Positions 1 to 8,807 are shown, counted from the stretch's first letter. The stretch: DNA of 64,000 nucleotides from Flavobacterium pectinovorum (GCF_006438875.1 NZ_RCZH01000005.1:1-64000); one strand, 5' to 3'. Notes: a model not told the origin generated them from the letters alone. Numbers and translations are program-made.

Positions 1-2
1 GA

Positions 3-275
3 GGTATTTACAACAATCATAACAATAAACACATTGCGATGACCAAACTGGCACATTGGTACAAGAATGTAGAAGATTCAGGGTTTAAAAATTTTAATAT
101 CCTTTTAAATACTATAACGGTTAATTACCAATCAATCTTAAACTATTTTGGCAATAGAAGTACTAATGCTTCTGCAGAATCATTCAATGCTAAAGTAAAA
201 GCGTTTAGAAGTCAATTTAGAGGAGTGCGTAAAGTAGATTTCTTCTTGTTCAGATTATCTAATCTTTTTGCCTAA
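3..275 (+). CDS. ISL3-type (ISAon1-like) transposase, C-terminal part
   Basis: This is the 3' end of a transposase gene whose start lies before the window; the frame is open from base 3 to a TAA at 273-275, about 90 residues. The end of the protein carries NASAESFNAKVKAF followed by FRGVRKVDFFLFRL, the asparagine/glutamate and G-R-F-R-L pattern of the C-terminus of DDE_Tnp_ISL3 transposases, common as ISAon1-type elements in Bacteroidota. The enzyme would cut and join the ends of its own insertion sequence. A methionine at 39 is internal, not the start. Whether the full element is intact cannot be judged. Family call is from motif memory. Confidence 0.75.
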   Translation, partial: GIYNNHNNKHIAMTKLAHWYKNVEDSGFKNFNILLNTITVNYQSILNYFGNRSTNASAESFNAKVKAFRSQFRGVRKVDFFLFRLSNLFA

Positions 276-277
276 TC

Positions 278-300
278 CCCAACTTTTGCACCTGATCCGT
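278..300. repeat. Candidate right end of the insertion sequence
   Basis: Directly after the transposase stop lies CCCCAACTTTTGCACCTGAT followed by CCG, which looks like a terminal inverted repeat placed just outside the gene. The left end is outside the window, so inverted symmetry and target duplication cannot be checked. Inference from position only. Confidence 0.3.
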
Positions 301-441
301 TTTTGTTCGATTTTATAAATATTGAAAAGTGGTATAAAAGAAAAAACCCTGCAAATCGTTGGATTTGCAGGGTTTACCGCTCTTTTTGGCCTTTTTTGAA
401 AACTTTGAAAATCTTATTTTTCCTTTGTTTTCGGGCCTTCG

Positions 442-526
442 CGGAGAAAGAGGGATTCGAACCCCCGGACCTGTTACAGTCAACAGTTTTCAAGACTGCC
501 GCATTCGACCGCTCTGCCATTTCTCC
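442..526 (-). tRNA. tRNA-Ser (anticodon UGA)
   Basis: On the minus strand the molecule starts GGAGAAATGGCAGAG and ends in CTTTCTCCG, giving a seven-base acceptor stem with a G discriminator. The anticodon loop reads CTTGAAA between a CAGT/ACTG stem, so the anticodon is TGA (serine, UCA codons). The T arm GGTTCGAATCC is standard, and the 85-base length fits a class II tRNA with a long variable arm. CCA is not encoded. It lies between the transposase end and the thioesterase gene, in the same direction as the thioesterase operon. Confidence 0.95.
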
Positions 527-665
527 AGTATGTCGCGATCATTTGCTGATTGCGAGTGCAAATATAGTGCGCTTTTCCGATTATAAAAACTTTTTTAGCG
601 TTTTTTTTAAGTTAATTTCCAAGTGTCTAATTATCAGTATTTCCGAAAAATAGATTTTTGAAAAA

Positions 666-1064
666 TCAGACTAAATCATCTAAAATTGGCACTGGTTTTT
701 TATTTTCGTCAACTGCAACAAACGAAAAAGTTCCTGAAACTACAGTTTCGCGAAGCTCAGAATACATTTGTTCCATGAAAATATCAACATGAATTTTGCA
801 ACTTGTTCTTCCCACACTAAGAACTTTAGCCACTAATTCGATTAAAGTTCCGGCTGGAATTGCTTTTTTGAAATCAATTTGGCCAGTTGAAATCGTAACT
901 ACTTTTTTTCTGCTGAATCTTGTAGCGCAAATAAAAGCAACTTCATCCATAAGATGAAGCGCAGTTCCGCCAAATAAAGTATCGTAGTGATTCGTAGTGC
1001 TTGGAAAAACAGCTTTAAAGATATGTGTCTCGGATTTTACAATTCTCTCTTCTAATGTCCCCAT
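666..1064 (-). CDS. Acyl-CoA thioesterase, hotdog fold (YciA/BFIT-like)
   Basis: A 132-residue single-hotdog thioesterase predicted to hydrolyse acyl-CoA to free acid and CoA in the cytoplasm. The signature N25-HYDTLFGG is followed by LMDE at 38-41, where the aspartate occupies the catalytic position of YciA-type enzymes, and by the GQIDFKKAIPAGTLIEL strand that lines the hotdog helix. Length is normal for a one-domain member. It is the last gene of a tightly spaced minus-strand run; only one base separates it from the ribBA stop, so it is very probably co-transcribed. The exact acyl substrate cannot be read from the sequence. Confidence 0.85.
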   Translation of the reverse strand: MGTLEERIVKSETHIFKAVFPSTTNHYDTLFGGTALHLMDEVAFICATRFSRKKVVTISTGQIDFKKAIPAGTLIELVAKVLSVGRTSCKIHVDIFMEQMYSELRETVVSGTFSFVAVDENKKPVPILDDLV

Positions 1065-1065
1065 A

Positions 1066-2199
1066 TTAATAGCTTACGTATTCAGTGATTTCAAGTCCGT
1101 ATCCTATCATTCCGACACGTTTTGTTTGTTCTGTATTTGACACTAATCTAATTTTAGAAATGTCGATATCATGCAAAATTTGAGCTCCAATTCCGTAGTC
1201 TTTGCTGTCAATAATCACTTTTGGTGCTTTCATTGTACCTTCTGCTTGTAAAGTTTTAAGTTCGGAGATACGGCTCAATAAGTTTACTGCCTGCATATCC
1301 TGATTAATAAAAACTACAGCACCTTTTCCGTTTTCATTAATAACTTTAAACATACCGTCTAATTGCTGTTCGGCATTGTTTGTTAAAGTTCCTAATAGAT
1401 CATTATTTACCTGAGAAGAGTGGATTCTCGTTAAGATTGGCTCTCCAAGATTCCATGTTCCTTTCGTTAAAGCAATATGAATTTGTTTATTGGTAGTTTG
1501 CTCGTAAGCTCTTAATCTAAAAGTTCCAAAACGAGTCTCAATATCAAAATCTTCTTTTTTCACAATCAGACTGTCGTGTTGCATTCTGTACGCAACCAAA
1601 TCTTCAATAGAAACCAATTTCAAATTGAATTTCTTAGCTACTTTTATTAATTCAGGCAAACGAGACATTGTTCCGTCTTCATTTAGAATTTCGCAGATTA
1701 CACCGGCAGATTTAAATCCAGCTAATCTCGCAAAATCAATTGCAGCTTCTGTGTGACCGGTTCTTCTTAAAACTCCGCCTTGTTTGGCTACCAAAGGAAA
1801 AATATGCCCGGGTCTTGCCAATTCGTGTGGTTTAACATTGGAGTCTGTCAATGCCAAGACCGTTTTAGACCTGTCTGCCGCTGATATTCCCGTAGTTACT
1901 CCGTGTCCTTTTAAATCTACAGAAACAGTAAAAGCAGTTTCCATATGATCGGTATTATTTGAGACCATCGGTCTTAGATCTAACTCCTTGCAACGACTTT
2001 CTGTTAATGGAGCGCAGATTAAACCGCGTCCGTGAGTCGCCATGAAGTTGATCATTTCCGGTGTTACTTTTTCGGCTGCAGCCAAAAAATCACCTTCATT
2101 TTCACGATCTTCATCATCGACTACAATGATTACTTTACCTTGACGAATATCTTCTATAGCTTCTTCAATGGTATTCAATTGTATTTTTGTTGTTGACAT
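1066..2199 (-). CDS. ribBA: 3,4-dihydroxy-2-butanone-4-phosphate synthase with degenerate GTP cyclohydrolase II domain
   Basis: A 377-residue two-domain RibBA-type protein of riboflavin synthesis. Residues 5-205 form the RibB domain, which converts ribulose-5-phosphate to the four-carbon precursor; [12 protein letters not shown] (26-37) and [13 protein letters not shown] (149-161) supply its metal and active-site residues and look intact. Residues 215-377 align with GTP cyclohydrolase II, but where the family has the zinc cysteines (HSEC, then RCDC) this protein has HSSQ (260-263) and TNNA (273-276), and QEGRGIGL is replaced by [11 protein letters not shown] therefore expect RibB activity without RibA activity. 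It sits 2 bases from lptF/G; no FMN riboswitch leader is present because it is internal to an operon. Confidence 0.9.
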   Translation of the reverse strand: MSTTKIQLNTIEEAIEDIRQGKVIIVVDDEDRENEGDFLAAAEKVTPEMINFMATHGRGLICAPLTESRCKELDLRPMVSNNTDHMETAFTVSVDLKGHGVTTGISAADRSKTVLALTDSNVKPHELARPGHIFPLVAKQGGVLRRTGHTEAAIDFARLAGFKSAGVICEILNEDGTMSRLPELIKVAKKFNLKLVSIEDLVAYRMQHDSLIVKKEDFDIETRFGTFRLRAYEQTTNKQIHIALTKGTWNLGEPILTRIHSSQVNNDLLGTLTNNAEQQLDGMFKVINENGKGAVVFINQDMQAVNLLSRISELKTLQAEGTMKAPKVIIDSKDYGIGAQILHDIDISKIRLVSNTEQTKRVGMIGYGLEITEYVSY

Positions 2200-2201
2200 A
2201 A

Positions 2202-3662
2202 TTATTGTTGGTTTTGAGCGGGAAAAAAGCGCTCGGAAATTTTCTGAATTAGTTGCGATATTGGGGTAATAATTGCATCAAAGTTGATTAATCCGTTATC
2301 GTTTGTTGCGCGATAAGTTAATAATACTGCCAATGGTAATAGAACAAAAGATGACATCCATGAGCCTACAAAGGGAGTCATACCGCCTTCTTGTGAAAGT
2401 CTTTTTCCAAAAGTATTGATAAAATGGAAAGTAATAAAGATTAAAACGGCAAAGACAATTGGTAATCCAAGTCCTCCTTTGCGGATAATAGCACCTAGTG
2501 GAGCACCTATGAAAAACATTAAAAAGCAAGCAAAAGCAATAACGAACTTTTCGTATAGAGCTGTTAAATGTTTGTTGATTTCTCTTTGTTTGTCTTTTAA
2601 ATCTTTTTGAGTTGATTCAATTGAATAAATATTGCTGGTGACATTACTGCTCGCCATTCTCAAGATTTCTGCCTTTTGTTTGTTTTTGAATAAAGATAAA
2701 AGATCGTTTGGTAATGGTTTCTTTATTTTAGCTTTATCAATTTTTACAGGTATAGCAGATTTTCTAATTCCAACACGTTGATTGATATTTTCTGAAAAAG
2801 ACAAAATTTCGTTATTCAGATTTTTATTTAAGGAGTCTAAAGTATAGCGCAATTCGTTAACATTCAACATTGCATTTGTACCGCTTATACTTTCTTTGTC
2901 GTCGTCGACTTTGTTCAATTCGGATAAATCAATATTGATGATCTGCTTTTTAAATTTCCCTTTTATAAAAGGAAGTTTAGCGCGATCTTCATATTTTTTG
3001 GGAGTAACATCCTGGTAGTAATAACCATCATTTAAGACTAGTTTTAAGATGCTGGATTTTTCGTTACTGATTAACTTTCCGTCTTTTGCTTTAATAACGG
3101 TTTTGTTTTCGCCCATATTATTGGGTTTCTCATGGATTGTAACACCAGTCAAAATATTTCCATTTTCACCTGATTTTTTATTGACCTTAATATTGTAAAA
3201 GCCAACATCATTAAACTGACCTTCGGCAATGGCCATAGCTGGTTTTGCCTGAGCAATGTTTTTTCGGAAATTTGTAAATTTATATTCGGCGTAAGGAATC
3301 ACATTATTAGCAAACCAAAATGCTACAATGCTTAAAAAGAAGATGAAAATTATTAAGACTCTCATCGCTCTTTGCAATGAAATTCCGGAAGATTTCATTG
3401 CTGCGAATTCGTAATTTTCGGCTAAATTTCCAAAAGTCATAATCGAGGCCAATAAAACCGATAGTGGTAAAACCAACGGAATAATTCTAGGCATTGAAAA
3501 CAGCAGGAATTTTAAAACCAACAGCAAATCGAGGTCTTTACCCGCAAGTTCTGCGATAAAAAGCCATACGGTTTGAAGTATGAATATAAAAAAAAGGATT
3601 ACAAATACAGTAGTAAATGTAAGTAAGAATGTTTTTAGTAAGTATTTGTCTAAAATTTTCAA
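2202..3662 (-). CDS. LptF/LptG family lipopolysaccharide export permease
   Basis: A 486-residue inner-membrane permease of the YjgP/YjgQ family, which with LptB extracts LPS from the inner membrane and passes it to the periplasmic bridge. Three membrane helices lie at about residues 12-35, 60-80 and 100-120, then a hydrophilic periplasmic beta-jellyroll region to about 330, then three more helices at about 375-470. The cytoplasmic coupling segment NYEFAAMKSSGISLQR after helix 2 is the family hallmark. LptF and LptG cannot be separated from sequence alone. It lies between lolA and ribBA with gaps of 7 and 2 bases, linking LPS and lipoprotein export in one transcription unit. Confidence 0.88.
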   Translation of the reverse strand: MKILDKYLLKTFLLTFTTVFVILFFIFILQTVWLFIAELAGKDLDLLLVLKFLLFSMPRIIPLVLPLSVLLASIMTFGNLAENYEFAAMKSSGISLQRAMRVLIIFIFFLSIVAFWFANNVIPYAEYKFTNFRKNIAQAKPAMAIAEGQFNDVGFYNIKVNKKSGENGNILTGVTIHEKPNNMGENKTVIKAKDGKLISNEKSSILKLVLNDGYYYQDVTPKKYEDRAKLPFIKGKFKKQIINIDLSELNKVDDDKESISGTNAMLNVNELRYTLDSLNKNLNNEILSFSENINQRVGIRKSAIPVKIDKAKIKKPLPNDLLSLFKNKQKAEILRMASSNVTSNIYSIESTQKDLKDKQREINKHLTALYEKFVIAFACFLMFFIGAPLGAIIRKGGLGLPIVFAVLIFITFHFINTFGKRLSQEGGMTPFVGSWMSSFVLLPLAVLLTYRATNDNGLINFDAIITPISQLIQKISERFFPAQNQQ

Positions 3663-3669
3663 CCTTGAA

Positions 3670-4362
3670 TTAATCTAATTTATTGATGTAGTACTTTGGA
3701 TATTTGCTCGCTACAAAGGTAAATTGATTTTTTGATAAAGGCTGATTGGTTTTAAAAGAATTAACGGTTAAAGTTGTTTTTGTTCCGTTTTTTCCAGTTT
3801 CAATCAAATTATAGATGTGTTTTGTTTGTACATCAATACCTAAAAGAATCTCTTTTCTTTGGTCTTTAGTATTTGTAGGGGCTAGTTTTATATATTGAAT
3901 TTTTCTTCCTTTAACATTTTGTACAATATCCATATTGTATTTGTATCCGGAATTAAAGAAAGTAAGCATTTTTGATGGCGTAATAGCGGTATCATCTTTT
4001 TCGTTTACTTTAGACACAGTAACTTCTTCGTCTTCAGGGTTTATTGTGTATGTTTTTTGCCCGTCAAATATCTTAGTAACACCCATGAAATTCAATACAT
4101 ATTGATTGCCTTTCATAGTTACATTTCCTTTGCTGTCTTGATTGATATTTTCTTTAGCATTATTCAGAGAATATTTAAAATCAATAACAATGTTGTCGTA
4201 GCTCTTTATTTTAGAAGTTACTTCGTTCAATAAATCTTTCGCTTTTTTATCCTGAGCTTGAATAGAAGTGAAGCTCAAAAGCAAAATAATTGCCATTTGA
4301 AGACACTTTTTAGTCATGTTTGCGATAGAATTGTGGTTGATTTCTTGAATTTTTGTTTTCAT
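3670..4362 (-). CDS. lolA: Outer-membrane lipoprotein carrier protein LolA
   Basis: A periplasmic chaperone that carries lipoproteins from the inner to the outer membrane. The sequence has a signal peptide ending ILLLSFTSIQAQ, then a LolA-like half-barrel starting KAKDLLNEVTSKIKSYDNIVIDFKYS and a YVLNFMGVTKIFDGQKTYTI strand pattern. Three starts are possible: 4401 (overlaps ftsK), 4362 (8 bases after the ftsK stop) and 4317, which would give the most compact signal peptide, MTKKCLQMAIILLLSF. I list 4362 because it avoids the overlap; 4317 is a real alternative. It follows ftsK, an arrangement also seen in other bacteria. Confidence 0.85.
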   Translation of the reverse strand: MKTKIQEINHNSIANMTKKCLQMAIILLLSFTSIQAQDKKAKDLLNEVTSKIKSYDNIVIDFKYSLNNAKENINQDSKGNVTMKGNQYVLNFMGVTKIFDGQKTYTINPEDEEVTVSKVNEKDDTAITPSKMLTFFNSGYKYNMDIVQNVKGRKIQYIKLAPTNTKDQRKEILLGIDVQTKHIYNLIETGKNGTKTTLTVNSFKTNQPLSKNQFTFVASKYPKYYINKLD

Positions 4363-4369
4363 GATTGGA

Positions 4370-6817
4370 TTAATTTTGTTCATTATTAAAAAATTGATCA
4401 AGAGAACTTAAATCAGATATGTTCACACTTCGTGCCTTACTGCCTTCAAAAGGACCAACAATTCCAGCTGATTCCAGCTGATCGATCAAACGACCGGCTC
4501 TGTTGTATCCTAATTTTAATTTTCTTTGCAATAACGAAGCTGAACCTTGCTGTGCATTAACAATAATCTCGGCAGCTTCTCTAAATAAGGTGTCTCTTTC
4601 GGAGATATCCATATCAAGATTAATGCCAGTTTCTTCTCCAACAAACTCAGGAAGCAAATAAGCTGTGGCATAAGCTTTTTGCGAACCAATAAAATCCGTA
4701 ATTTTTTCGACCTCAGGAGTGTCAATAAATGCACATTGTACACGAACAACATCATTTCCGTTGGTATATAATAAATCTCCACGACCAATTAACTGATCAG
4801 CCCCTTGTGTGTCAAGAATGGTTCTCGAGTCAATTTTTGAAGTTACCCTAAAAGCAATTCTCGCAGGGAAATTCGCTTTAATCAAACCTGTAATAACGTT
4901 TACAGAAGGTCTTTGTGTGGCAATAATCAAGTGAATACCAATAGCACGCGCCAACTGAGCCAAACGCGCAATCGGAATTTCGACTTCCTTGCCGGCAGTC
5001 ATAATCAAATCGGCAAACTCATCGACCACTAATATAATGTAAGGTAGAAAACGGTGTCCGGCTTCTGGATTTAATTTTCTGGCTTTAAATTTATCGTTGT
5101 ATTCCTTGATATTACGAACCATCGCATCTTTCAATAAAGAATAACGATTATCCATTTCAACACAAAGTGAGTTTAAAGTGTTAACCACTTTTGCATTGTC
5201 CGTAATAATAGCATCTCCTGCATCAGGTAGTTTGGCTAAATAATGTCTTTCTATTTTATTGAAAAGGGTAAGCTCTACTTTTTTCGGATCGACCAAAACG
5301 AATTTTACTTCGGCAGGGTGTTTTTTGTATAAAAGGGAAGTTAAAACAGCATTCAAACCAACAGATTTTCCTTGTCCTGTAGCTCCCGCCATCAATAAGT
5401 GTGGCATTTTGGCTAAATCGACAACAAAAGTTTCGTTTGAAATTGTTTTCCCCAAAGCAATTGGCAACTCCATTTCGGCTTCCTGAAATTTCGCTGATCC
5501 AATAACACTTTTCATAGAAACCATAGTTGGATTCTTATTCGGAACCTCGATACCAATAGTTCCTTTTCCTGGAATTGGAGCAATAATACGAATTCCTAAT
5601 GCCGAAAGTGATAAAGCAATATCGTCTTCTAAACTTTTAATTTTAGAAATTCTGATTCCCGCTTCCGGTACAATTTCGTATAAAGTTACAGATGGACCAA
5701 CAGTTGCTTTAATCTGTGCAATTTCAATTTTGTAATTACGAAGTGTATCTACAATTTTGTTTTTATTTTCTTCTAATTCTTCTTGATTAATTGTGATTCC
5801 TCCAGTCGAATATTCTTTTAATAAATCGATGGTTGGGAATTTATAATTTGATAAGTCTAAAGTTGGATCAAATAAACCAAAATCCGCAACCAGGCGAGAA
5901 GCAAGGTTTTCTTCGATAATATCTTCTTCTTCAGCTTTTTCAATCACAAACTCTTCAACGTGTACCGGAGTTGTTGTTACCGGATTTATATCCATTTGAA
6001 GTGGTTTTATAACCGGATTCAAATCGATTTCGGAGGAATTCGAAATTGTTGGTTTTAAAGCTTCTTTGTTGATTTCGAATTGGCTAACATCTGATTTTAA
6101 ATGAATATTGTCTAATTCTGGATCTTCCTCAATAGCAAATTCCTCCAGATTGTAAGCACTTTCCGGTTGTTGAGGCGTTTTTATAGAATTTAATTCAGAG
6201 TTGAATTCTTTTTTGGTAGAATCAAAATAAGACTGGATTTTTTCCGGCGATAATTTGATTTTAAAAATAAGATAAACAATTAAACCAAAAAGTAGAGTTA
6301 ATAGAGTTCCTGTTTTTCCGATGTAATCTTGCAGAAATAAGTTTAATTCATAACCAATTGTTCCGCCTAATTCAGGTGCTGAAGTGGCGAAAAATCCAAA
6401 TAGGACAGAAACAATAATAATAGCAAATAAATCCCAAAACCATATGTTCTTTAGCTTTTTTAGAGATAATTCTAATGCTAAAAACATTCCGGTAAGGAAA
6501 AATAAACGCACAAGTACAAAAGAAGCAATTCCAAATCCTTTGTACACAATCAAGTCAGCAAGATAAGCCCCGAATTTTCCGAGCCAGTTTTCTACGACTT
6601 CAGTACGATCACCAAGCTGGCTAACCGCACTTTGGTCAGATTGCCATTGTCCGTTGACGTAAAAGGAAATAAATGCTACTAATAATGCAACTGAAAAGAG
6701 TATCAAAAGGCATCCCAAAACAAATTTTTGTTGTTTGGTTAGTTTCCACGACTTTATCGTCTCCGTTTTTGATTCGTTTTTTTTGTCTAAAGTTTCTTTT
6801 TTGGTTGTTTTTGCCAT
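4370..6817 (-). CDS. ftsK: DNA translocase FtsK/SpoIIIE
   Basis: An 815-residue septal DNA pump that moves chromosome ends into daughter cells during division. The N-terminus has four membrane helices (about 32-53, 85-118, 127-145, 168-186), followed by a linker of about 150 residues rich in acidic residues. The motor has Walker A GATGQGKS at 478-485 and Walker B ILVVDE at 595-600, with LARAIGIHLIIATQRPSVNVITG after it. The last about 65 residues (REAAEIIVNAQQGSASLLQR and on) form the winged-helix gamma domain that reads KOPS-like signals. Length is typical of Bacteroidota FtsK. It lies between dgkA (18-base gap) and lolA. Confidence 0.96.
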   Translation of the reverse strand: MAKTTKKETLDKKNESKTETIKSWKLTKQQKFVLGCLLILFSVALLVAFISFYVNGQWQSDQSAVSQLGDRTEVVENWLGKFGAYLADLIVYKGFGIASFVLVRLFFLTGMFLALELSLKKLKNIWFWDLFAIIIVSVLFGFFATSAPELGGTIGYELNLFLQDYIGKTGTLLTLLFGLIVYLIFKIKLSPEKIQSYFDSTKKEFNSELNSIKTPQQPESAYNLEEFAIEEDPELDNIHLKSDVSQFEINKEALKPTISNSSEIDLNPVIKPLQMDINPVTTTPVHVEEFVIEKAEEEDIIEENLASRLVADFGLFDPTLDLSNYKFPTIDLLKEYSTGGITINQEELEENKNKIVDTLRNYKIEIAQIKATVGPSVTLYEIVPEAGIRISKIKSLEDDIALSLSALGIRIIAPIPGKGTIGIEVPNKNPTMVSMKSVIGSAKFQEAEMELPIALGKTISNETFVVDLAKMPHLLMAGATGQGKSVGLNAVLTSLLYKKHPAEVKFVLVDPKKVELTLFNKIERHYLAKLPDAGDAIITDNAKVVNTLNSLCVEMDNRYSLLKDAMVRNIKEYNDKFKARKLNPEAGHRFLPYIILVVDEFADLIMTAGKEVEIPIARLAQLARAIGIHLIIATQRPSVNVITGLIKANFPARIAFRVTSKIDSRTILDTQGADQLIGRGDLLYTNGNDVVRVQCAFIDTPEVEKITDFIGSQKAYATAYLLPEFVGEETGINLDMDISERDTLFREAAEIIVNAQQGSASLLQRKLKLGYNRAGRLIDQLESAGIVGPFEGSKARSVNISDLSSLDQFFNNEQN

Positions 6818-6835
6818 TCTTGCGTTTCCTGTTGC

Positions 6836-7210
6836 CTATATAAATTTTGGTAAATAAATAATCAAGCCTATTGCTATTGCTGTCATTGCGGCAAAAAATA
6901 CCGCTCCAGCTGCAATATCTTTAATAAATCCGATTCGTTTGCTGTAATTAGGATGAATAAAATCGGCTATTTTTTCAACAGCTGTATTCAATCCTTCAAC
7001 GCTTAAAACCAAACCAATTGCCAATGTTTGACAAAGCCATTCGGTTTGAGTAATATGAAAATAAAAACCAGCAATAGTCATGGCAATTCCCAGTGAAAAT
7101 TGAACCATGATACTGTGTTCTGTTTTAATAAGTTTCACAGCGCCGTTAAAAGCATAAGTCATGCTTTTTAATCGGCCTGTAACAAAGGTATTATCTTTTT
7201 GAAATTCCAT
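6836..7210 (-). CDS. dgkA: Diacylglycerol kinase family protein (DgkA type)
   Basis: A 124-residue inner-membrane lipid kinase predicted to phosphorylate diacylglycerol or undecaprenol. It has the short DgkA architecture: an amphipathic N-terminus, then helices near 35-52, 60-78 and 100-120. The catalytic signature is clear: EGLNTAVEKIAD (72-83), followed by KDIAAGAVFFAA (97-108). It fits between tpx (9 bases away) and ftsK. In Gram-positive bacteria this short type often acts on undecaprenol; which lipid is used here cannot be told from sequence. Confidence 0.9.
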   Translation of the reverse strand: MEFQKDNTFVTGRLKSMTYAFNGAVKLIKTEHSIMVQFSLGIAMTIAGFYFHITQTEWLCQTLAIGLVLSVEGLNTAVEKIADFIHPNYSKRIGFIKDIAAGAVFFAAMTAIAIGLIIYLPKFI

Positions 7211-7219
7211 TTATAGGTA

Positions 7220-7717
7220 TTATAGTGCTGCTAGAGCTGCTTCGTAATTTGGTTCGTTTGCAATTTCAGCAACTTGTTCTGTATGTGTGATTTTTCCATT
7301 AGCATCAACAACAATTATTGCTCTTGAATGTAAACCTGCTAAAGGTCCGTCAGTGATTTCTAAACCGTTTGTTTTACCAAAAGTTCCTGCTTGAAAATCA
7401 GATAAGTTTACCACATTTTCTAATCCTTCAGCTCCACAAAAACGCTTTTGAGCAAAAGGTAAATCTCTTGAGATACATAAAACTGTAGTGTTCTCTAAGT
7501 TACTTGCACTTTCGTTGAATTTTCTAACAGAAGTTGCACAAGTTCCTGTATCGATACTTGGGAAAATATTTAAAACTAATTTTTTTCCTGCGAAATTACT
7601 TAATGAAGCAACTGATAAATCGTTTTGTACTAATTTGAAATCAGCAAGTTGTGATCCAACTGTTGGTAATTCGCCTGAAGTATGAATAGGATTCCCTCCT
7701 AATGTTATTGAAGCCAT
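7220..7717 (-). CDS. tpx: Thiol peroxidase Tpx
   Basis: A 165-residue atypical two-cysteine peroxiredoxin that reduces peroxides with thioredoxin as electron donor. The peroxidatic cysteine is C60 in [17 protein letters not shown] and the resolving cysteine is C94 in [18 protein letters not shown]; the [16 protein letters not shown] strand completes the fold. Length and motif spacing are normal. It is the first gene of the run that continues through dgkA, ftsK, lolA, lptF/G, ribBA and the thioesterase, and a TACTTTTG -7 box stands 26 bases upstream of its start. Confidence 0.95.
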   Translation of the reverse strand: MASITLGGNPIHTSGELPTVGSQLADFKLVQNDLSVASLSNFAGKKLVLNIFPSIDTGTCATSVRKFNESASNLENTTVLCISRDLPFAQKRFCGAEGLENVVNLSDFQAGTFGKTNGLEITDGPLAGLHSRAIIVVDANGKITHTEQVAEIANEPNYEAALAAL

Positions 7718-7742
7718 GATTTTTGTTTAAATTAATGAGGTT

Positions 7743-7750
7743 CAAAAGTA
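7743..7750 (-). promoter_or_regulatory. Candidate -7 box upstream of tpx
   Basis: Minus-strand TACTTTTG matches the Bacteroidota TAnnTTTG element, 26 bases before the tpx ATG. No clear -33 TTG was identified. The same octamer precedes the peroxiredoxin gene at 10016-10023. Confidence 0.55.
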
Positions 7751-7811
7751 AGGATTAATATTTGAATCTAAAAGTATTTGTTGTGGGTTTAAGTATAGAT
7801 TAAGATGTGAA

Positions 7812-8024
7812 TTTGTCTTTGCGAGGAACGGAGCAATCTCATGTGGGATTGCGCATATTTTGCCCGCGGATGACGCAGATTAAACGAATTATTACGGATT
7901 TTATTGTTGTTTTATGTTATCGCGAGACAAGAGGAATCTCCAGAAGGAGTTTGCAAAAATTGATTTTTTATATGTTTTTAAAAATTTACTGATGTTAGTG
8001 TGGTTGCTTCGTTCCTCAATGACT
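7812..8024. repeat. Inverted repeat with GCGAGGAACGGAGCAATC arms
   Basis: The 742-base gap 7718-8459 holds no convincing gene. Its first part is bounded by TGCGAGGAACGGAGCAATCT (7818-7837) and the inverted form TTGCTTCGTTCCTCAATGAC (8003-8022), an imperfect hairpin or mobile-repeat frame. Short open frames crossing it show no protein-like features. A single arm of the same kind, GGCTTCTTCGTTCCTCAGGA, occurs near 48018. Confidence 0.5.
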
Positions 8025-8045
8025 TTGCTTGTGGTTATGATTGCG

Positions 8046-8160
8046 AAGAATGGATTAAAATCCATTCCTACAATATGATTTGTTCCTCTGGAACTCCTTG
8101 AAGAAAAATTCCAAAGGAATGATTTATTTTGTAGCAACAGATTTTAATCCGTTGAAAAGA
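8046..8160. repeat. Imperfect inverted repeat around GGATTAAAATCC words
   Basis: GAATGGATTAAAATCCATTC near 8049 and GTAGCAACAGATTTTAATCC near 8132 are inverted relatives (the two arms read TAGGAATGGATTTTAATCC and TAGCAACAGATTTTAATCC in the same sense). TTCCTCTGGAA and TTCCAAAGGAA nest inside. The whole can fold into one long hairpin. No function known to me. Confidence 0.45.
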
Positions 8161-8251
8161 ACAAAAAGATTTGATGTTGTCATAGAAATCGCAATGACAA
8201 GATTGCGCTGAAAACTGAGACTGAAAAACTGAGACTGAAAACTGTTTTCCT

Positions 8252-8352
8252 CGCGAGAGGGATGGAAGCTGGCTACCGAAGTAGCGCGTACAGCCCGACA
8301 GCATTAGTAAAAGGGGCGAATAAGCGCAAAGCAGATTAGCCCCTTTTTCTAA
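8252..8352 (+). repeat. Structured intergenic element, AGGGATGGAAG...ACAGCCCGACAGC
   Basis: CGCGAGAGGGATGGAAGCTG is followed about 25 bases later by GCGTACAGCCCGACAGC, then by a hairpin whose arms are AAAAGGGGC (8319-8327 region) and GCCCCTTTTT (8338-8347). The skeleton GGGATGGAAG / AYAGC resembles the elements at 33072 and 46970, so this may be a divergent relative. It could be a mobile palindrome or a small structured RNA. Only the repeat structure is seen; the relationship is inferred. Confidence 0.45.
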
Positions 8353-8381
8353 TGGTGGCTCGCCCAAAGTATAGTTGAAAA

Positions 8382-8418
8382 CAAAAAAAAACGCTCTCTT
8401 GGAAGGAAAGCGTTTTTT
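8382..8418 (-). terminator. Terminator of the peroxiredoxin-thioredoxin-DUF6952 unit
   Basis: AAAAAACGCT (left arm) and AGCGTTTTTT (right arm) flank an 11-base loop. Read on the minus strand the stem is followed by a run of nine T residues, 42 bases beyond the DUF6952 stop, as expected for an intrinsic terminator. Confidence 0.75.
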
Positions 8419-8459
8419 AAGTCATGTTTTTTTTATTTCTTCTTAAGAAAAAGGTCGAT

Positions 8460-8717
8460 TTATTTATCGATAGAACCTAAAACACGTTTCATGAACGCAT
8501 TTAAAGCTTCTTTTTTATCTGTGCCCTGAACCACCATTTTGTGTACTTCAAGCGCACCGTACATATTTGAAATTAATTCACCAATTACATCTAATTCTTC
8601 ATCTTTTAGAGAAGGAATTTCAGTCATTGCTTCCAGAACTTCGATCGTTTCTATGATATAATCCTGATCGTTTTCTTCGATAAATTGGGTCAATTGCTTT
8701 ATTACGGGTAATTTCAT
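8460..8717 (-). CDS. DUF6952-like small protein
   Basis: An 85-residue acidic, helical protein of unknown role. I chose the ATG at 8717 because MKLPVIKQLTQFIEEND resembles the start of the DUF6952 family, found in Flavobacteria beside thioredoxin and peroxiredoxin genes; a start at 8744 would add nine residues. No signal peptide, cysteines or catalytic motif is visible, and the protein looks all-alpha (DQDYIIETIEVLEAM, then DELDVIGELISNMYG-like helices). Position as the third gene after peroxiredoxin and thioredoxin suggests a part in peroxide handling or regulation of that pair. The family name is from memory. Confidence 0.75.
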   Translation of the reverse strand: MKLPVIKQLTQFIEENDQDYIIETIEVLEAMTEIPSLKDEELDVIGELISNMYGALEVHKMVVQGTDKKEALNAFMKRVLGSIDK

Positions 8718-8727
8718 AATTAGATTT

Positions 8728-8807
8728 CTTAGATTTTTAGACATTCTTAGATTTCTTAGACTTTTTTTTGAAATCTAGACAACATCTAAGAAGTCTAAAA
8801 ATCTAAG
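8728..8807. repeat. Inverted repeat of CTTAGATTTTTAGAC
   Basis: A perfect 15-base inverted pair, CTTAGATTTTTAGAC at 8728-8742 and GTCTAAAAATCTAAG at 8793-8807, lies between the thioredoxin and DUF6952 genes, with a second CTTAGATTTCTTAGAC inside. The transcript could form a hairpin that tunes the level of the downstream gene. Confidence 0.6.

Noticed and set aside
303..653. Open frames of 75-116 residues on the plus strand
   Set aside because: They run through the tRNA-Ser gene on the opposite strand and have no protein-like composition.
1040..2260. FMN riboswitch for ribBA
   Set aside because: Only two bases separate ribBA from the upstream gene, so there is no leader that could hold one.
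8302..8352. Hairpin with GGGGC/GCCCC as a tRNA or rRNA fragment
   Set aside because: No anticodon arm, T arm or rRNA motif; it is part of a repeat element.
7807..8367. Three open frames of 61-99 residues
   Set aside because: They lie entirely in inverted-repeat DNA and their residues simply reflect repeat words.
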